A stretch of 64,000 nucleotides of DNA from CAZXVU01 sp964644465 (GCA_964644465.1 CAZXVU010000001.1:1-64000), one strand, 5' to 3'; positions 8,779 to 17,843 are shown, numbered from the stretch's first letter. The notes: generated by a model not told the origin, from the letters alone. Numbers and translations are program-made.

Positions 8779-9591
8779 TTAATAGACGGTGATGGCTCTT
8801 TCTGTGTCGTTGAAGATACCTGGAACCCGGGCGTTTTGGGCGTTGATCAATTCTAAGCGAATCGTGTGATCCCCGCTCTTCAAGCCATAGATATAATAGG
8901 GCTGCCAGGATGTTAAGGTGCGCGTAGATTTCCCATCGATGGTCATCCGAACTTTATAGCCATCCTGAGAAAGCTCGCAATTTGTTAAGCAGAAATCGAG
9001 AAGGATCGGCTTCCCTTCAACGAGAGCAAATTGATCGCTTGGTTCATTATAAGTAACATAAGGCTTTGAAAGGTCCATTCCAGGGGTGTCCTCATAAGTT
9101 CCAACATAGAAAAAACTCGAATGGAACACTCTCTCCCCTTTTAAACTTTCCCCAAAGGAACGGGCTGGGAAAACCCGGACGGTATGCAATCCCCAGTCCA
9201 ACTGATAAGGCACTTCAAATTTATAGCTTTGATCATAAAAATACCCCTGCTCATCGAGAGGGTCGATCGAGGGCCCATTCACCGGAAAATAAGGGAGATT
9301 GTCAATAACGACATGGACCGTTTGGCCCATTTTGCTATTGGCAATTTCATCCGCGCGGTCGAATTGCGAATCGGAGCCCAAAGGATATCCATCGACCCGA
9401 AATTGAATCCAGACTGGAGATTTCACAACCTTGCCAGGTTCTGGAACAGCAATGGTCAAAAGGGTCGTTGCAGGCTCAGGCGTCCGCGTCACAGGAATGA
9501 TCCTTATGCCATCATCTCCAACATTTATGACCGGCTTACCAGCAAGTCCTAGCGCCAGAGCGGCTACCAATGCAGCTAAAGGCAAGCTCAT
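8779..9591 (-). CDS. Exported hypothetical protein, beta-rich
   Basis: A 270-residue protein with a strong N-terminal signal peptide (SLPLAALVAALALGLAG) and AGGAG six bases before the ATG. The mature part is rich in beta-type segments, with motifs such as PEPGKVVKSPVWIQFRVDGY and DWGLHTVRVFPARSFGES that resemble immunoglobulin-like or other beta-sandwich domains of surface proteins. No catalytic motif is visible. Two Cys (CLTNC) in the C-terminal half could form a disulphide. Probably periplasmic or envelope-associated; specific role unknown. Confidence 0.8.
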   Translation of the reverse strand: MSLPLAALVAALALGLAGKPVINVGDDGIRIIPVTRTPEPATTLLTIAVPEPGKVVKSPVWIQFRVDGYPLGSDSQFDRADEIANSKMGQTVHVVIDNLPYFPVNGPSIDPLDEQGYFYDQSYKFEVPYQLDWGLHTVRVFPARSFGESLKGERVFHSSFFYVGTYEDTPGMDLSKPYVTYNEPSDQFALVEGKPILLDFCLTNCELSQDGYKVRMTIDGKSTRTLTSWQPYYIYGLKSGDHTIRLELINAQNARVPGIFNDTERAITVY

Positions 9592-9749
9592 AAAGAAACT
9601 CCTCTTGGAAAGCTTTAAATATCCTCTTCAAGCTATTTTTTCAATCTATCCCCATAAGTGATTTAGGATGTAAGACCATTCGAAATGTTTCATTTTAATA
9701 CCCTCATGGTCTAATTTGAGTGAGCACTTTTTCTCACTGGGCCTAAGGC

Positions 9750-10652
9750 ATGATTTTTTTCAGACTCTCCTCTTCCTTGAAAAAAGGGATCTTCTTGATG
9801 CTGTGCGCCTCGGCTTTCTATCTGATCGTGAATGCTTTAGCCAGCCATGTCCAGGTTCGTATCCCCATCGCGCAAATACTCTTCTTACAGAACCTAATTG
9901 CCCTTTGCTGCCTCCTTCCGGTCATTCGAAAAAAAAAGGATTTTTTCCAATTTTCCCATTGGAAACTCCACCTCGTTAGGGATCTAGCAGGCCTTACCAG
10001 CTTCTATTTCATTTTTTTAGCCTTGAAAACTACGAATTTGCTCGATGCGACAGCCCTCCATTACACAAGCCCATTTTTTGTACCTATCCTGGGTATTTTC
10101 TGGCTTAAAGAACAATTTTCTTTCCACATCTGGTGGTCGATCGGATTAGGATTCATCGGGATCATCATCTTTCTGAATCCAGCGTGGGACGTTTTTCATC
10201 CTGGTGCAATGATTGCTCTTTTCGGGGCAATCGCTGCAGCCTTTGCCCTTTCGGCAGTCCGCAGCCTCGTTCTCAAAAAAGAGCCTGTTGAAAGGATCTT
10301 GTTTTTCTTCTTTACGGTCAGCGCTTTTGCGATGTTTCCTTTTGCTTTGGCAAAATGGGTCCAACCAACTCCTATGGATTGGATATTTGTTCTTTTAATG
10401 GGCTTTTCAGCAGTAGCGAATCAAGTGCTGCTCACAAGAAGTTTTGCCTTTGCTCCCTCAAGCTATCTTGCTCCTGTCGCCTATTCTTCCATCATTTATG
10501 CGGCAATATTTAATTGGCTCATATTCAAAGAACCCCTTGGACTTCGTTCTCTAGTGGGCTCCCTTTTCATCATCCTGGGAGGAACTCTGACATACATGTT
10601 AGGGAAAAGGAGAACACCCCAGATTTTCTCTACAGAGAAAAGTTCTGCATGA
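9750..10652 (+). CDS. EamA/DMT-family permease (copy 1)
   Basis: A 300-residue protein with ten predicted membrane segments in two related halves, as in the drug/metabolite transporter superfamily. EamA landmarks include the LHYTSPFFVPILGIFWLKE segment closing the first half and FNWLIFKEPLG in the second. Substrate cannot be predicted; in intracellular bacteria such proteins include S-adenosylmethionine and nucleotide-type exchangers, which is only a possibility here. It ends 14 bases before purU, so the two may be cotranscribed. A second member lies at 57947-58789. Confidence 0.88.
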   Translation: MIFFRLSSSLKKGIFLMLCASAFYLIVNALASHVQVRIPIAQILFLQNLIALCCLLPVIRKKKDFFQFSHWKLHLVRDLAGLTSFYFIFLALKTTNLLDATALHYTSPFFVPILGIFWLKEQFSFHIWWSIGLGFIGIIIFLNPAWDVFHPGAMIALFGAIAAAFALSAVRSLVLKKEPVERILFFFFTVSAFAMFPFALAKWVQPTPMDWIFVLLMGFSAVANQVLLTRSFAFAPSSYLAPVAYSSIIYAAIFNWLIFKEPLGLRSLVGSLFIILGGTLTYMLGKRRTPQIFSTEKSSA

Positions 10653-10666
10653 TATAATTTTTCCAC

Positions 10667-11524
10667 ATGGATCAGAAAAAATATATCCTTACACTCTCTT
10701 GCAAAGACCGGCTCGGCATTGTCTCTAAAGTTTCGACATTTTTGGCCCAGAACCAAGGATTTATCTTGGAGATGGCGCAATTTGGAGACGTATCTACAGG
10801 CTTTTTTTTCTTTCGCTGTCTATTTGAATTCCAAACCGATTCCTTAAGCAAAGAGCAGTTCAGCAAGCGGTTTCAGGCAATCGCCAAAGAATTAGGACTT
10901 GAGTGGGCCCTTCACGACCCTCTTGCAAAACCCCGTGTCCTTCTTCTAGTTTCTACAGCGAGCCATTGCTTGAATGATTTACTACATCGCAGCCGCAGCG
11001 GCACCCTCCCTATCGATGTTGCAGCCGTCGCATCGAACCATGAAGATTTACGCGAAATGACAAAATGGTACAAGATCCCCTTCCATTTTTATCCCATTTC
11101 TTCTGACAGAAAAGAAGAGCAGGAAGAGAAGATCGCTTCCCTTGTCGATAAAGAGAAGATCGACCTAGTTGTCTTGGCCCGCTACATGCAAGTCCTCTCC
11201 CCCGCCCTCACTAAGAAATTCCTTGGTAAAGCCATCAATATCCATCATTCCTTCCTACCCAGCTTTAAAGGGGCAAAGCCCTATCATCAAGCTTTCTATC
11301 GCGGCGTAAAGCTCATTGGAGCAACAGCGCATTATGTCAGCGACGAGCTCGATGAAGGGCCAATCATTGATCAAGAAGTGCTTCGCGTCGATCATACCCA
11401 CACTGCTACTCAGCTCGTTGAATTGGGCCGCGACATTGAATGCCTAGTCCTAGCCAGAGCCGTCAAATACCATATCGAGCAACGGGTCTTCATCAACGGC
11501 CACAAAACAGTCATCTTCAAATAG
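10667..11524 (+). CDS. purU: Formyltetrahydrofolate deformylase
   Basis: A 285-residue protein with an N-terminal ACT domain (residues 1-80, CKDRLGIVSKVSTFLAQ) and a C-terminal formyltransferase fold. It shows the catalytic and folate-binding landmarks of PurU: INIHHSFLPSFKGAKPYHQA, then GATAHYVSDELDEGPIIDQ with the catalytic Asp. It hydrolyses 10-formyltetrahydrofolate to formate and tetrahydrofolate in the cytoplasm, balancing the one-carbon pool. Length fits the family. The ACT domain together with the long HHSFLPSF block separates it from PurN, which lacks an ACT domain. Confidence 0.95.
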   Translation: MDQKKYILTLSCKDRLGIVSKVSTFLAQNQGFILEMAQFGDVSTGFFFFRCLFEFQTDSLSKEQFSKRFQAIAKELGLEWALHDPLAKPRVLLLVSTASHCLNDLLHRSRSGTLPIDVAAVASNHEDLREMTKWYKIPFHFYPISSDRKEEQEEKIASLVDKEKIDLVVLARYMQVLSPALTKKFLGKAINIHHSFLPSFKGAKPYHQAFYRGVKLIGATAHYVSDELDEGPIIDQEVLRVDHTHTATQLVELGRDIECLVLARAVKYHIEQRVFINGHKTVIFK

Positions 11525-11652
11525 GAAAACCCCCGCACCCCATTCCATAATTTTTTTCTATCTCTGTGCTTCTCTGTGTCCTCCGTGGCTCTGTGGTAGA
11601 TCTCTCTTTCCCGGCCTTGAAGAAAATGGCAGGTCTTGCTTAGATCCGGTTT
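11525..11652. repeat. Intergenic dispersed repeat (CCCCGCACCCC tail and CTCTGTG core)
   Basis: ACCCCCGCACCCCATT at 11527-11542 matches the tail found beside the hairpins at 154-180, 19772-19789 and 27637-27655. It is followed by a T-run and by CTCTGTGCTTCTCTGTGTCC-type sequence at 11555-11597, a variant of the CTCAGTG cores. It lies just after purU and may end its transcript. No gene is seen here. Confidence 0.55.
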
Positions 11653-12105
11653 ATGAAGAGACTACTGCATCTCCTCCTTATCGTTGGGACTGGACTATCT
11701 CTCCTTGGTATTGCTTTGTTCTTCAAACAAGGCTCCCTCCCCATTCTTAATGAAGAAGGATTGATCGCCCAAAGCACTTATATGGGTCCCAAAGGAACCA
11801 ATCTCAATCCTCAACTGGTTAGAGTGGAAGTGCTCGTTCATGATAGCCCTGAGCAGGGAGGCGTTCAAATCCAAAGCGTTATCTTCGATGGAAATTATGT
11901 ACCGCTGAAACCCCGCGACATCTATGGATACAGGGGCGGCGCGAGTTTCCAGATATATCCAGGAGTCTATAAGCTTCAGTGGAGTGTGAATCGAACCAAA
12001 TTTGCTTGGCCTAGATCGATCACCCATGAAGAAACAGTCACCATCAGCCCTCGAGATATGTGGGTTCAGATCGGCATCATTGGGGAAAACGCCTCAATTC
12101 AGTGA
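11653..12105 (+). CDS. Membrane-anchored hypothetical protein
   Basis: A 150-residue protein with a single N-terminal hydrophobic segment (residues 7-26) that acts as a signal anchor or uncleaved signal. The remainder is a small, beta-rich domain with VRVEVLVHDSPEQGGVQIQS and a PGVYKLQWSV segment. No Cys suggests a lipoprotein, and I do not recognise a family. Its 3' end overlaps the convergent hydrolase gene by 29 bases. Confidence 0.7.
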   Translation: MKRLLHLLLIVGTGLSLLGIALFFKQGSLPILNEEGLIAQSTYMGPKGTNLNPQLVRVEVLVHDSPEQGGVQIQSVIFDGNYVPLKPRDIYGYRGGASFQIYPGVYKLQWSVNRTKFAWPRSITHEETVTISPRDMWVQIGIIGENASIQ

Positions 12106-12946
12106 TGATTTTACGAGTGATCCGACGAGAGAAAAGCGTGCTTATATGGCATAGATCTTCTAACAACATTCCAGGATGATCGTCTAAAAGCGCGGAAGTT
12201 CCCGGCACAACCAGTTCGTCGCATTGTGTTGCGAAATGATAGTATCGAATTTGGGGGTTTTTTGAGATCGCTGTGCGAATCTCATTGAGAAGCTCAGAGT
12301 TACGCCGCATCTCTTTTGCACAGCGGCCTAAAGCGATGTAGGCAATAGGAGTGCCCTTAAATGGAGTTACAATCGTGATCAGGTCGGTCACTTTCCCTTT
12401 TGGCGCAAGAGTGCAAGCGTATAGAGCGCTGACAAGGCCTCCCATAGAATGTCCAATTAGAATCAGGTCCTCGCGGCCTGTTTCTTGAGCGATTTTTTCC
12501 GCTTTGATTTTCACTTGATTTGCATAAGTACGAATCGATGCGATGGGATTCTTTAAATTGATCGTATAGAGCGGGCCTATGCCTGCTTTTTCCAGATAAT
12601 ATTTATGGAAGACCCAGGCAAAACTGTTATTCAGGTAGCCATGGACAAGGAGGATAGGACGGCCTGTTCGTTTATTTTTGTCTTTCTTAAACGTTAAAGG
12701 GATAAAGCACAAAACGGTGATGAACGCGAGGCACTCGATAGAACCTGCATGGATCCAATGAATTAATCTTGCCAGGGGATCAGGGAGATTTATAGCCAGC
12801 CGATTCAGGAGCCGGATTAGAAATAAACTCCCTGAAAGGATCGCAATGACGAAGGCTGAAGTACTGTGAGGATTGAATCCATAAATGGCAGCCGTCAATA
12901 GACATAAGCCCACCAATAAAAAAGTCGATATGGAAAAAAACTTCAT
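12077..12946 (-). CDS. Membrane-anchored alpha/beta hydrolase (lipase-like)
   Basis: A 289-residue protein with three hydrophobic segments in the first 95 residues, then an alpha/beta-hydrolase domain. Visible are the oxyanion-region LLVHGYLNN, the nucleophile elbow GHSMGG, a candidate acid in QCDELVVPG and a candidate His in LCHIS. It resembles PGAP1/triacylglycerol-lipase-type esterases, with the catalytic domain tethered to a membrane. Substrate (lipid ester) is inferred. It ends inside the convergent neighbour and follows the Nudix gene by 18 bases, so those two may form an operon. Confidence 0.85.
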   Translation of the reverse strand: MKFFSISTFLLVGLCLLTAAIYGFNPHSTSAFVIAILSGSLFLIRLLNRLAINLPDPLARLIHWIHAGSIECLAFITVLCFIPLTFKKDKNKRTGRPILLVHGYLNNSFAWVFHKYYLEKAGIGPLYTINLKNPIASIRTYANQVKIKAEKIAQETGREDLILIGHSMGGLVSALYACTLAPKGKVTDLITIVTPFKGTPIAYIALGRCAKEMRRNSELLNEIRTAISKNPQIRYYHFATQCDELVVPGTSALLDDHPGMLLEDLCHISTLFSRRITRKIITELRRFPQ

Positions 12947-12964
12947 GAAAATATTGTATCTATT

Positions 12965-13477
12965 TCAACGTTCTTGAAAAGGAATGGTTTCTTTTCGATA
13001 GTTTTGAATGTAATCTCTGAGAATTTGTCCATGGTCGAAGGCCATCTCTTCCCAGGGAATTTGGTCGAGAGGTACGATCCAGGCATTGGCCGCATCATCT
13101 CCTGCTCGAACGTTTCCTACTCCACGTGCGATAAATGTCACTTCGATGGAATGGTGCCGAACATCTCGCATTGGATCTGAATATACGTGGAACTGTAGGA
13201 GATCGGTCAGATCCAAATGGACTTCTTCCATCATTTCCCGACGAACTGCATCTTCCACTGTTTCTCCATACTCTACCTTTCCGCCTGGGAGGGCTTTTCC
13301 ATAAGGAATTTTCCCCCTTTCGATCAGAACAATTCCCAAGAAACATTCATGTTCATCGTACATTTCAATAATCGCAGATGTGGTCAAAACAGGAATCCGT
13401 CGAATCGACGGTTTTGTTTCAGATACACCTTCTGCAACCAAAGAAAACGTAAGAATAAACGCAATCAACCATTTCAT
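12965..13477 (-). CDS. Exported Nudix hydrolase
   Basis: A 170-residue protein with an N-terminal signal peptide (KWLIAFILTFSLVAEGVS) followed by a complete Nudix domain. The box begins GGKVEYGETVED and continues AVRREMMEEVHL, with all the metal-binding Glu present and His in place of the usual last Gly. DPMRDVRHHSIEVTFIA downstream resembles the ADP-ribose pyrophosphatase-like branch. Nudix enzymes cleave nucleoside diphosphates linked to another group and normally act in the cytoplasm, so the leader is unusual. Upstream partner of the membrane hydrolase. Substrate unknown. Confidence 0.88.
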   Translation of the reverse strand: MKWLIAFILTFSLVAEGVSETKPSIRRIPVLTTSAIIEMYDEHECFLGIVLIERGKIPYGKALPGGKVEYGETVEDAVRREMMEEVHLDLTDLLQFHVYSDPMRDVRHHSIEVTFIARGVGNVRAGDDAANAWIVPLDQIPWEEMAFDHGQILRDYIQNYRKETIPFQER

Positions 13478-13540
13478 CTATTTCCCCTAAAAATAGGGAA
13501 ACTGTAAATTGATACCAAAAATTTTGCAAGAGGTGTGTTC

Positions 13541-14047
13541 GTGAGATCGATTTTGCTTTTTGTAGACGAGATTTATGAAGATCTGGAGCTCTGGTATCCA
13601 AAATTGCGCCTTGAAGAAGCGGGATTTAAAACAGTCGTTGCAGGGGCAGAGGTAGGAAAAACCTACACGGGCAAACACGGCTATCCCTGCAAAGCCGATA
13701 TTACCTATGATAACGTGCAAACAAAGGCATTCGATGGCCTTGTCATCCCTGGCGGCTATGCTCCCGATAAAATGCGGAGACATCCTAAAGCTCTCGAGAT
13801 TGTGCGGCAAATGCACGAAGCGAAGAAAATGATCGCCTTTATCTGTCATGCAGGCTGGGTCCCCATCTCGGCAAAAATCCTCAAAGGAAAAAACGTCACT
13901 GGATTTAGCGCTATTAAAGATGACTTAGAAAACGCCGGAGCCCATTTCACCGACAAACCAGTCGTAGTCGACGGCCATCTCATCACATCGCGCAATCCCG
14001 GAGACCTTCCCGTCTTCTGCAAGGCGATACTTCAGTTACTTGGCTAA
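13541..14047 (+). CDS. DJ-1/PfpI family protein
   Basis: A 168-residue single-domain protein of the type-1 glutamine-amidotransferase fold. The nucleophile elbow is AFICHAGW with Cys followed by His, as in PfpI/YhbO/DJ-1. The conserved Glu near the N terminus (DEIYEDLEL) and VIPGGYAPD are present. Members are reported as proteases, glyoxalases or protein/nucleotide deglycases; which applies cannot be decided here. GTG 13541 is chosen because GCAAGAGG ends seven bases upstream, while GTG 13535 leaves too little space. It is followed after 40 bases by the ROK kinase. Confidence 0.9.
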   Translation: MRSILLFVDEIYEDLELWYPKLRLEEAGFKTVVAGAEVGKTYTGKHGYPCKADITYDNVQTKAFDGLVIPGGYAPDKMRRHPKALEIVRQMHEAKKMIAFICHAGWVPISAKILKGKNVTGFSAIKDDLENAGAHFTDKPVVVDGHLITSRNPGDLPVFCKAILQLLG

Positions 14048-14087
14048 ATATCCTGTAGAGGCTATGGTGCGGTTTTAGGAGAGGCTT

Positions 14088-15059
14088 ATGCATTTAGCTG
14101 GAGTCGATATTGGCGGAACAAAAATTTGCGTTTGCCTCGGAAATGACAAGGGCAAGATCTACGCCTCCAAACGGATTTTGACCCAGCCTCTAAAGGGCTG
14201 GAAAAACGGCCTAGCTGCGACTGCCAAACTGCTTCAGGAGATCGCCCGCGAACAAGAAATCGACATCAAAGAAATCGCAGGCATCGGCATCTCCTCTCCA
14301 GGCCCCATCTCTTCAAAACTTGGGAAAATGTTAAGACCACCCAATCTCCCCGGATGGGAAAACGCTGAACTCGTCCGCTTTTTCGAAGAGACTTTCCGAA
14401 AACCTGTGAAAATGAATAACGATGCGAACGCGGCCGCTTTGGCTGAGTATCAATTCGGCGCTTCCAAAGGAACAAAAAATCTCATCTATCTCACCTGCAG
14501 CACGGGCATGGGGGGAGGCGCAATCATCAATGGCGAACTCGTTCAGGGCGTTTCGGACACCGCAGCTGAAGTGGGGCATTTCGTTCTCGATATCAACGGC
14601 CCTTCCTGCCCATGCGGCCAAAAGGGATGCTTTGAAACCTATTGCGGCGGAGCGGCGCTGGCAAAAAAAATGCGCGAAGAGATTGAGATCGACAAAATCG
14701 ACACTCAAGTCCTGAGAGAAGCGCATGGACAGGTGGAACAAATTGATGCCGGCTGTCTCATTGCCGCCGTTAAGAAAAAAGACCCATATGCCCTTCGCGT
14801 TTGGGACGAATTCATACTCCGCCTCGCTCAGGGGATCGGCGTTGTCCTCATGAATTTCAATCCAGAAGTCGTTATTCTTGGCACAATTGCCATTCACAGC
14901 GGGCGCGATCTGCTCGATCCTCTAAAAATACAGCTTCCCCACTTCGCGTGGAAAGAAAATGTCCAAGCTTGCCGCATTGAAGCAAGCCATCTCGGCGATC
15001 AAATCAGCGAACTCAGCGGACTCGCCCTCGCCAAACTTGCCTCTTCCCAAAAAACTTAA
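14088..15059 (+). CDS. ROK-family sugar kinase (glucokinase-like)
   Basis: A 323-residue ROK protein with the N-terminal ATP motif GVDIGGTKICV, the sugar-binding NNDANAAALAE containing the catalytic Asp, STGMGGGAI, the signature Glu/His in AAEVGHFVLD, and the zinc site CPCGQKGCFE. Known members phosphorylate glucose, fructose, mannose or N-acetylated hexosamines with ATP in the cytoplasm. A glucokinase role feeding glycolysis is the simplest reading, and the mannose-6-phosphate isomerase gene lies nearby. AGGAG precedes the ATG closely. Exact sugar unknown. Confidence 0.92.
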   Translation: MHLAGVDIGGTKICVCLGNDKGKIYASKRILTQPLKGWKNGLAATAKLLQEIAREQEIDIKEIAGIGISSPGPISSKLGKMLRPPNLPGWENAELVRFFEETFRKPVKMNNDANAAALAEYQFGASKGTKNLIYLTCSTGMGGGAIINGELVQGVSDTAAEVGHFVLDINGPSCPCGQKGCFETYCGGAALAKKMREEIEIDKIDTQVLREAHGQVEQIDAGCLIAAVKKKDPYALRVWDEFILRLAQGIGVVLMNFNPEVVILGTIAIHSGRDLLDPLKIQLPHFAWKENVQACRIEASHLGDQISELSGLALAKLASSQKT

Positions 15060-15103
15060 TATTTGGTAAGCATTTTCTTTACATTTCTTTAAAGGAGATG
15101 CTG

Positions 15104-15568
15104 ATGACTCGTGTACCAGAGATTAAAATGGATCTACCGCAAATTCATCCACCCAGAGGATCATGCTGCGGAATGATCTTGAAAGGAATTTCCTTATTGA
15201 CCTGGATTCCGAGAAAAACGGTAACCAAAGTCTGCAATTTGTGTTGTTTGCCTTTTGGAATTTTTACTGAACTTGCAAGATATATATTTTTTCCGCAGGA
15301 ACACAAATCGCGCAATCCCAATTGCATATGGATAAAAGTCAGGCCAGAAGACCGGCCTCCAGGATACAATTTTTTCTACGGTTTTTTTGTAGAAAAAAAG
15401 GTATTTAACGACATCCATTATGTCCAAATCGGTCATCTTACCCAGTCAAACCCACACTGGGAACCTCAGCAACATACAAGCTTTATACCTGGGGATGTTT
15501 TCATTGAACTTGAGCACCGCTATGTGCCCAATGCTGAAGCTCTATTCCTAGGGAAGACGAATCCATAG
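15104..15568 (+). CDS. Hypothetical protein
   Basis: A 154-residue protein with a slightly hydrophobic stretch and a Cys-rich patch (CNLCCLPFG) near residue 45, then a soluble C-terminal half with NIHYVQ-like and PHWEPQQHTSFIPGD motifs. No family is recognised. ATG 15104 is preferred to ATG 15098 because AAGGAG (15092-15097) is then six bases upstream rather than touching the start. It overlaps the end of manA by 21 bases tail to tail. Confidence 0.65.
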   Translation: MTRVPEIKMDLPQIHPPRGSCCGMILKGISLLTWIPRKTVTKVCNLCCLPFGIFTELARYIFFPQEHKSRNPNCIWIKVRPEDRPPGYNFFYGFFVEKKVFNDIHYVQIGHLTQSNPHWEPQQHTSFIPGDVFIELEHRYVPNAEALFLGKTNP

Positions 15569-16498
15569 AGCTTCGCACTTTCCCGCAATCTCAATCGACA
15601 TCGATGCTGCAGGAACCAAATAGGTCATTCCAGCTTGGAACGGCTCGCTATTCCCATCTACTATGATCTTTCCCTCTCCCCGAATGCAGAAGAATATTTG
15701 GAAAGTATTGTGCAGAGGAGTCCCATGCCATCGATCGAAAATATCCACTTTAATGACTACAAAAAATGGCGATGTGATCAGAGAAACCAATTGATGATGC
15801 ATGTCGCTTTCAAGATGGCGATGGGGCATCTTCGGGCTTTTTACGTCTTGCCAGTGGATCGAAGCAAAAGCTTCTTTCATATGCAAAGGCCGCGGTTTCC
15901 CATCCTTTTCAACTCGCCCCCAATCATAAAGGCGGTACGTCGTATTGGAATTTTGCTGGATCTCATAGAGAAAACTGCCTGCGCAGATCGCATGGACGCG
16001 GCCGCCAGGTATATAGACTACATCCCCGGGTTCAAGATCGATTTTTTCAACAAGATCCTCTGCCTTGCTTTTCTTGATGGCATCCATGAGCTCTTTCTCA
16101 GTCGTATTCTTCTTCAGGCCCGCTAAAACAGATCCTTTATCCAGCGCAAACCACATTTCTGTTTTCGGCTCTCCTTCCAAAAGAAGAGCTGTTGTCTCGT
16201 CAGGATGTACTTGGATGCTTAAATTTTCCTTCGCGTCGATGATCTTCAGAAGAAGCGGAAATTTGTCGAATTTCTTATCCACGCCATAAAGCTTTTCCCC
16301 AAGTTCCAGAACAAGATCGTGGAGAGTACGCCCTTCATATTCGCCATTTGCAACAATGCTCATCCCCTCCTTTCTATCGGAGATCTCCCAGGATTCGGCA
16401 ATCTTTCCAGGTTTTGCAGTGCGCTGGTACTGTTTGGGGATCCTGTCCCCTCCCCAGATATACTCTTGATAAATGGGTTCAAAGCGTATCGGATACAT
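15548..16498 (-). CDS. manA: Mannose-6-phosphate isomerase, class I
   Basis: A 316-residue cupin enzyme of the short (Bacillus-type) phosphomannose isomerase group. Visible are the opening EPIYQEYIWGG, the zinc ligands in LSIQVHPDE, the third ligand region PGGRVHAICAG, and EIQQNSNTTYRLYDWGR near the active site. It interconverts mannose 6-phosphate and fructose 6-phosphate in the cytoplasm, linking mannose or glycan precursor supply to glycolysis. Its start overlaps the end of the YihY-family gene by 20 bases, so it is the second gene of a minus-strand operon. Confidence 0.95.
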   Translation of the reverse strand: MYPIRFEPIYQEYIWGGDRIPKQYQRTAKPGKIAESWEISDRKEGMSIVANGEYEGRTLHDLVLELGEKLYGVDKKFDKFPLLLKIIDAKENLSIQVHPDETTALLLEGEPKTEMWFALDKGSVLAGLKKNTTEKELMDAIKKSKAEDLVEKIDLEPGDVVYIPGGRVHAICAGSFLYEIQQNSNTTYRLYDWGRVEKDGKPRPLHMKEAFASIHWQDVKSPKMPHRHLESDMHHQLVSLITSPFFVVIKVDIFDRWHGTPLHNTFQIFFCIRGEGKIIVDGNSEPFQAGMTYLVPAASMSIEIAGKCEALWIRLP

Positions 16499-17795
16499 GG
16501 TGCATCAACTTGTTATCGGGTGAAGTTTCTATTTGCAAACGGAAATTCTCAAGTGCTTTTTCAAAAGGAGCCAGCGATTTTGATTCAATGAAAGGAAATT
16601 CATGAGTTCCTTTCGTATCAAGCGCTTCCAAGACGTCGGAAATTCGGAGCGTGTCTACGGAGCGCGCGGGAATATATCCTGTCTGAATCTCATAAAGAAG
16701 CCCACATTCGCAGAGATCATTCAAAATGGGCGAGGCCAAAGCGGTGGGAATTTGGTAGCGCTTTACTAACATTTCAAGAGTTAGAGGACCTTCTCCTTTC
16801 ATAGTGCGAAGAACCGCCAAATGGACGATCCAAAGGCTCAAAATTCTCTTAAAACTATAACTCGTTTTCGCCGCAATCCCTTCGAATTCATGCGCTTCCT
16901 GCGTTTGATGGGCGTAGCTGATCTCAGCCCCCAGCAAAAGAAGAAAAAAGCTCAGCTGAATCCAGATTAAAAAGAGAGGCAGCGCAGCCATGCTACCATA
17001 TATAGCCCCGTATCTGCTGACCCCAACCTGGAAATAGATATAGATCCATTGGACGATCACATAAAGGCTTCCCGCAAACAACCCGCCCCATAGCGCGGAT
17101 CGGAAATGGACCTTTGTGTTCGGCATAAAAAGGTAAATAAAGGTGAAGAGGATCCAGAAAAGTGCATAAGGGATCAGATGTACGAGGAAAAGAAGGGCCG
17201 TAATGACACCAGCACCAAGCGGCAATGACCGGATGAACAGCTCCAGATTATCTACGACAAAAACGGTGAAGCTGTTAAAAAGAACGAAAAAGAAGGGCCC
17301 AAGTAGCATCAGAGCGAAATAATCGCTCAATACTCTCCGCCAGGTGCGCATTTTTTTCACGCCCCAGATATGGTTTAGAATCGTCTCCAAATTACTGAGA
17401 AGCAGGGTGACACTCCAAAATAAGATGACGAGTCCAACGCCTGCGATGATCCCTCCCCGCGCCTCCTCTAAAAACTTATCGGCATAAGTGAATAGCTCCA
17501 CAAGAGCCGCATTCTGCTCTTTTAATTGGTCTAAAACTTCGTATCTAAGGATTTCATGGTACCCAAAGCCTCTTGCGACTGCCAAAGACATGGCCAAAAT
17601 AGGCACGATAGACATTAGGGTGTAATACGTTAAAGAAGACGCGCTCAAAGAGCATTTATCTTGAATGAAGCCGCGCAGAGATAAATAGGCGATACGCAGC
17701 CACTTGAAGAAAAAATGGCGCCAACCGCTCTCCCTGCTTAATGGGAAGTTCCAGAGTCCCTCCTGGAAAAACCCTTTGATTCTCTCAAATGCCAT
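16479..17795 (-). CDS. YihY/virulence factor BrkB family membrane protein
   Basis: A 438-residue protein (from ATG 17795) with six hydrophobic segments typical of the YihY/BrkB family, including SASSLTYYTLMSIVPILAMS and FGAIYGSMAALPLFLIWIQ-like segments. A soluble C-terminal winged-helix-like extension (about residues 300-430) is seen in longer family members. The family was once misannotated as RNase BN and is now treated as a membrane protein of unknown function. The frame runs back to 17840, but that would overlap the divergent gene; MAFERIK at 17795 fits. First gene of the operon with manA. Confidence 0.87.
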   Translation of the reverse strand: MAFERIKGFFQEGLWNFPLSRESGWRHFFFKWLRIAYLSLRGFIQDKCSLSASSLTYYTLMSIVPILAMSLAVARGFGYHEILRYEVLDQLKEQNAALVELFTYADKFLEEARGGIIAGVGLVILFWSVTLLLSNLETILNHIWGVKKMRTWRRVLSDYFALMLLGPFFFVLFNSFTVFVVDNLELFIRSLPLGAGVITALLFLVHLIPYALFWILFTFIYLFMPNTKVHFRSALWGGLFAGSLYVIVQWIYIYFQVGVSRYGAIYGSMAALPLFLIWIQLSFFLLLLGAEISYAHQTQEAHEFEGIAAKTSYSFKRILSLWIVHLAVLRTMKGEGPLTLEMLVKRYQIPTALASPILNDLCECGLLYEIQTGYIPARSVDTLRISDVLEALDTKGTHEFPFIESKSLAPFEKALENFRLQIETSPDNKLMHHVSDTL

Positions 17796-17843
17796 ATTTT
17801 TGAACCCTAGCAGAGAAATCTCTTCTTGGCTACTCTGCAAACA

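Noticed and set aside
14331..14897. Minus-strand frame of 188 codons
   Set aside because: Antisense to the ROK kinase, which has all family motifs; the reverse translation has no recognisable features.
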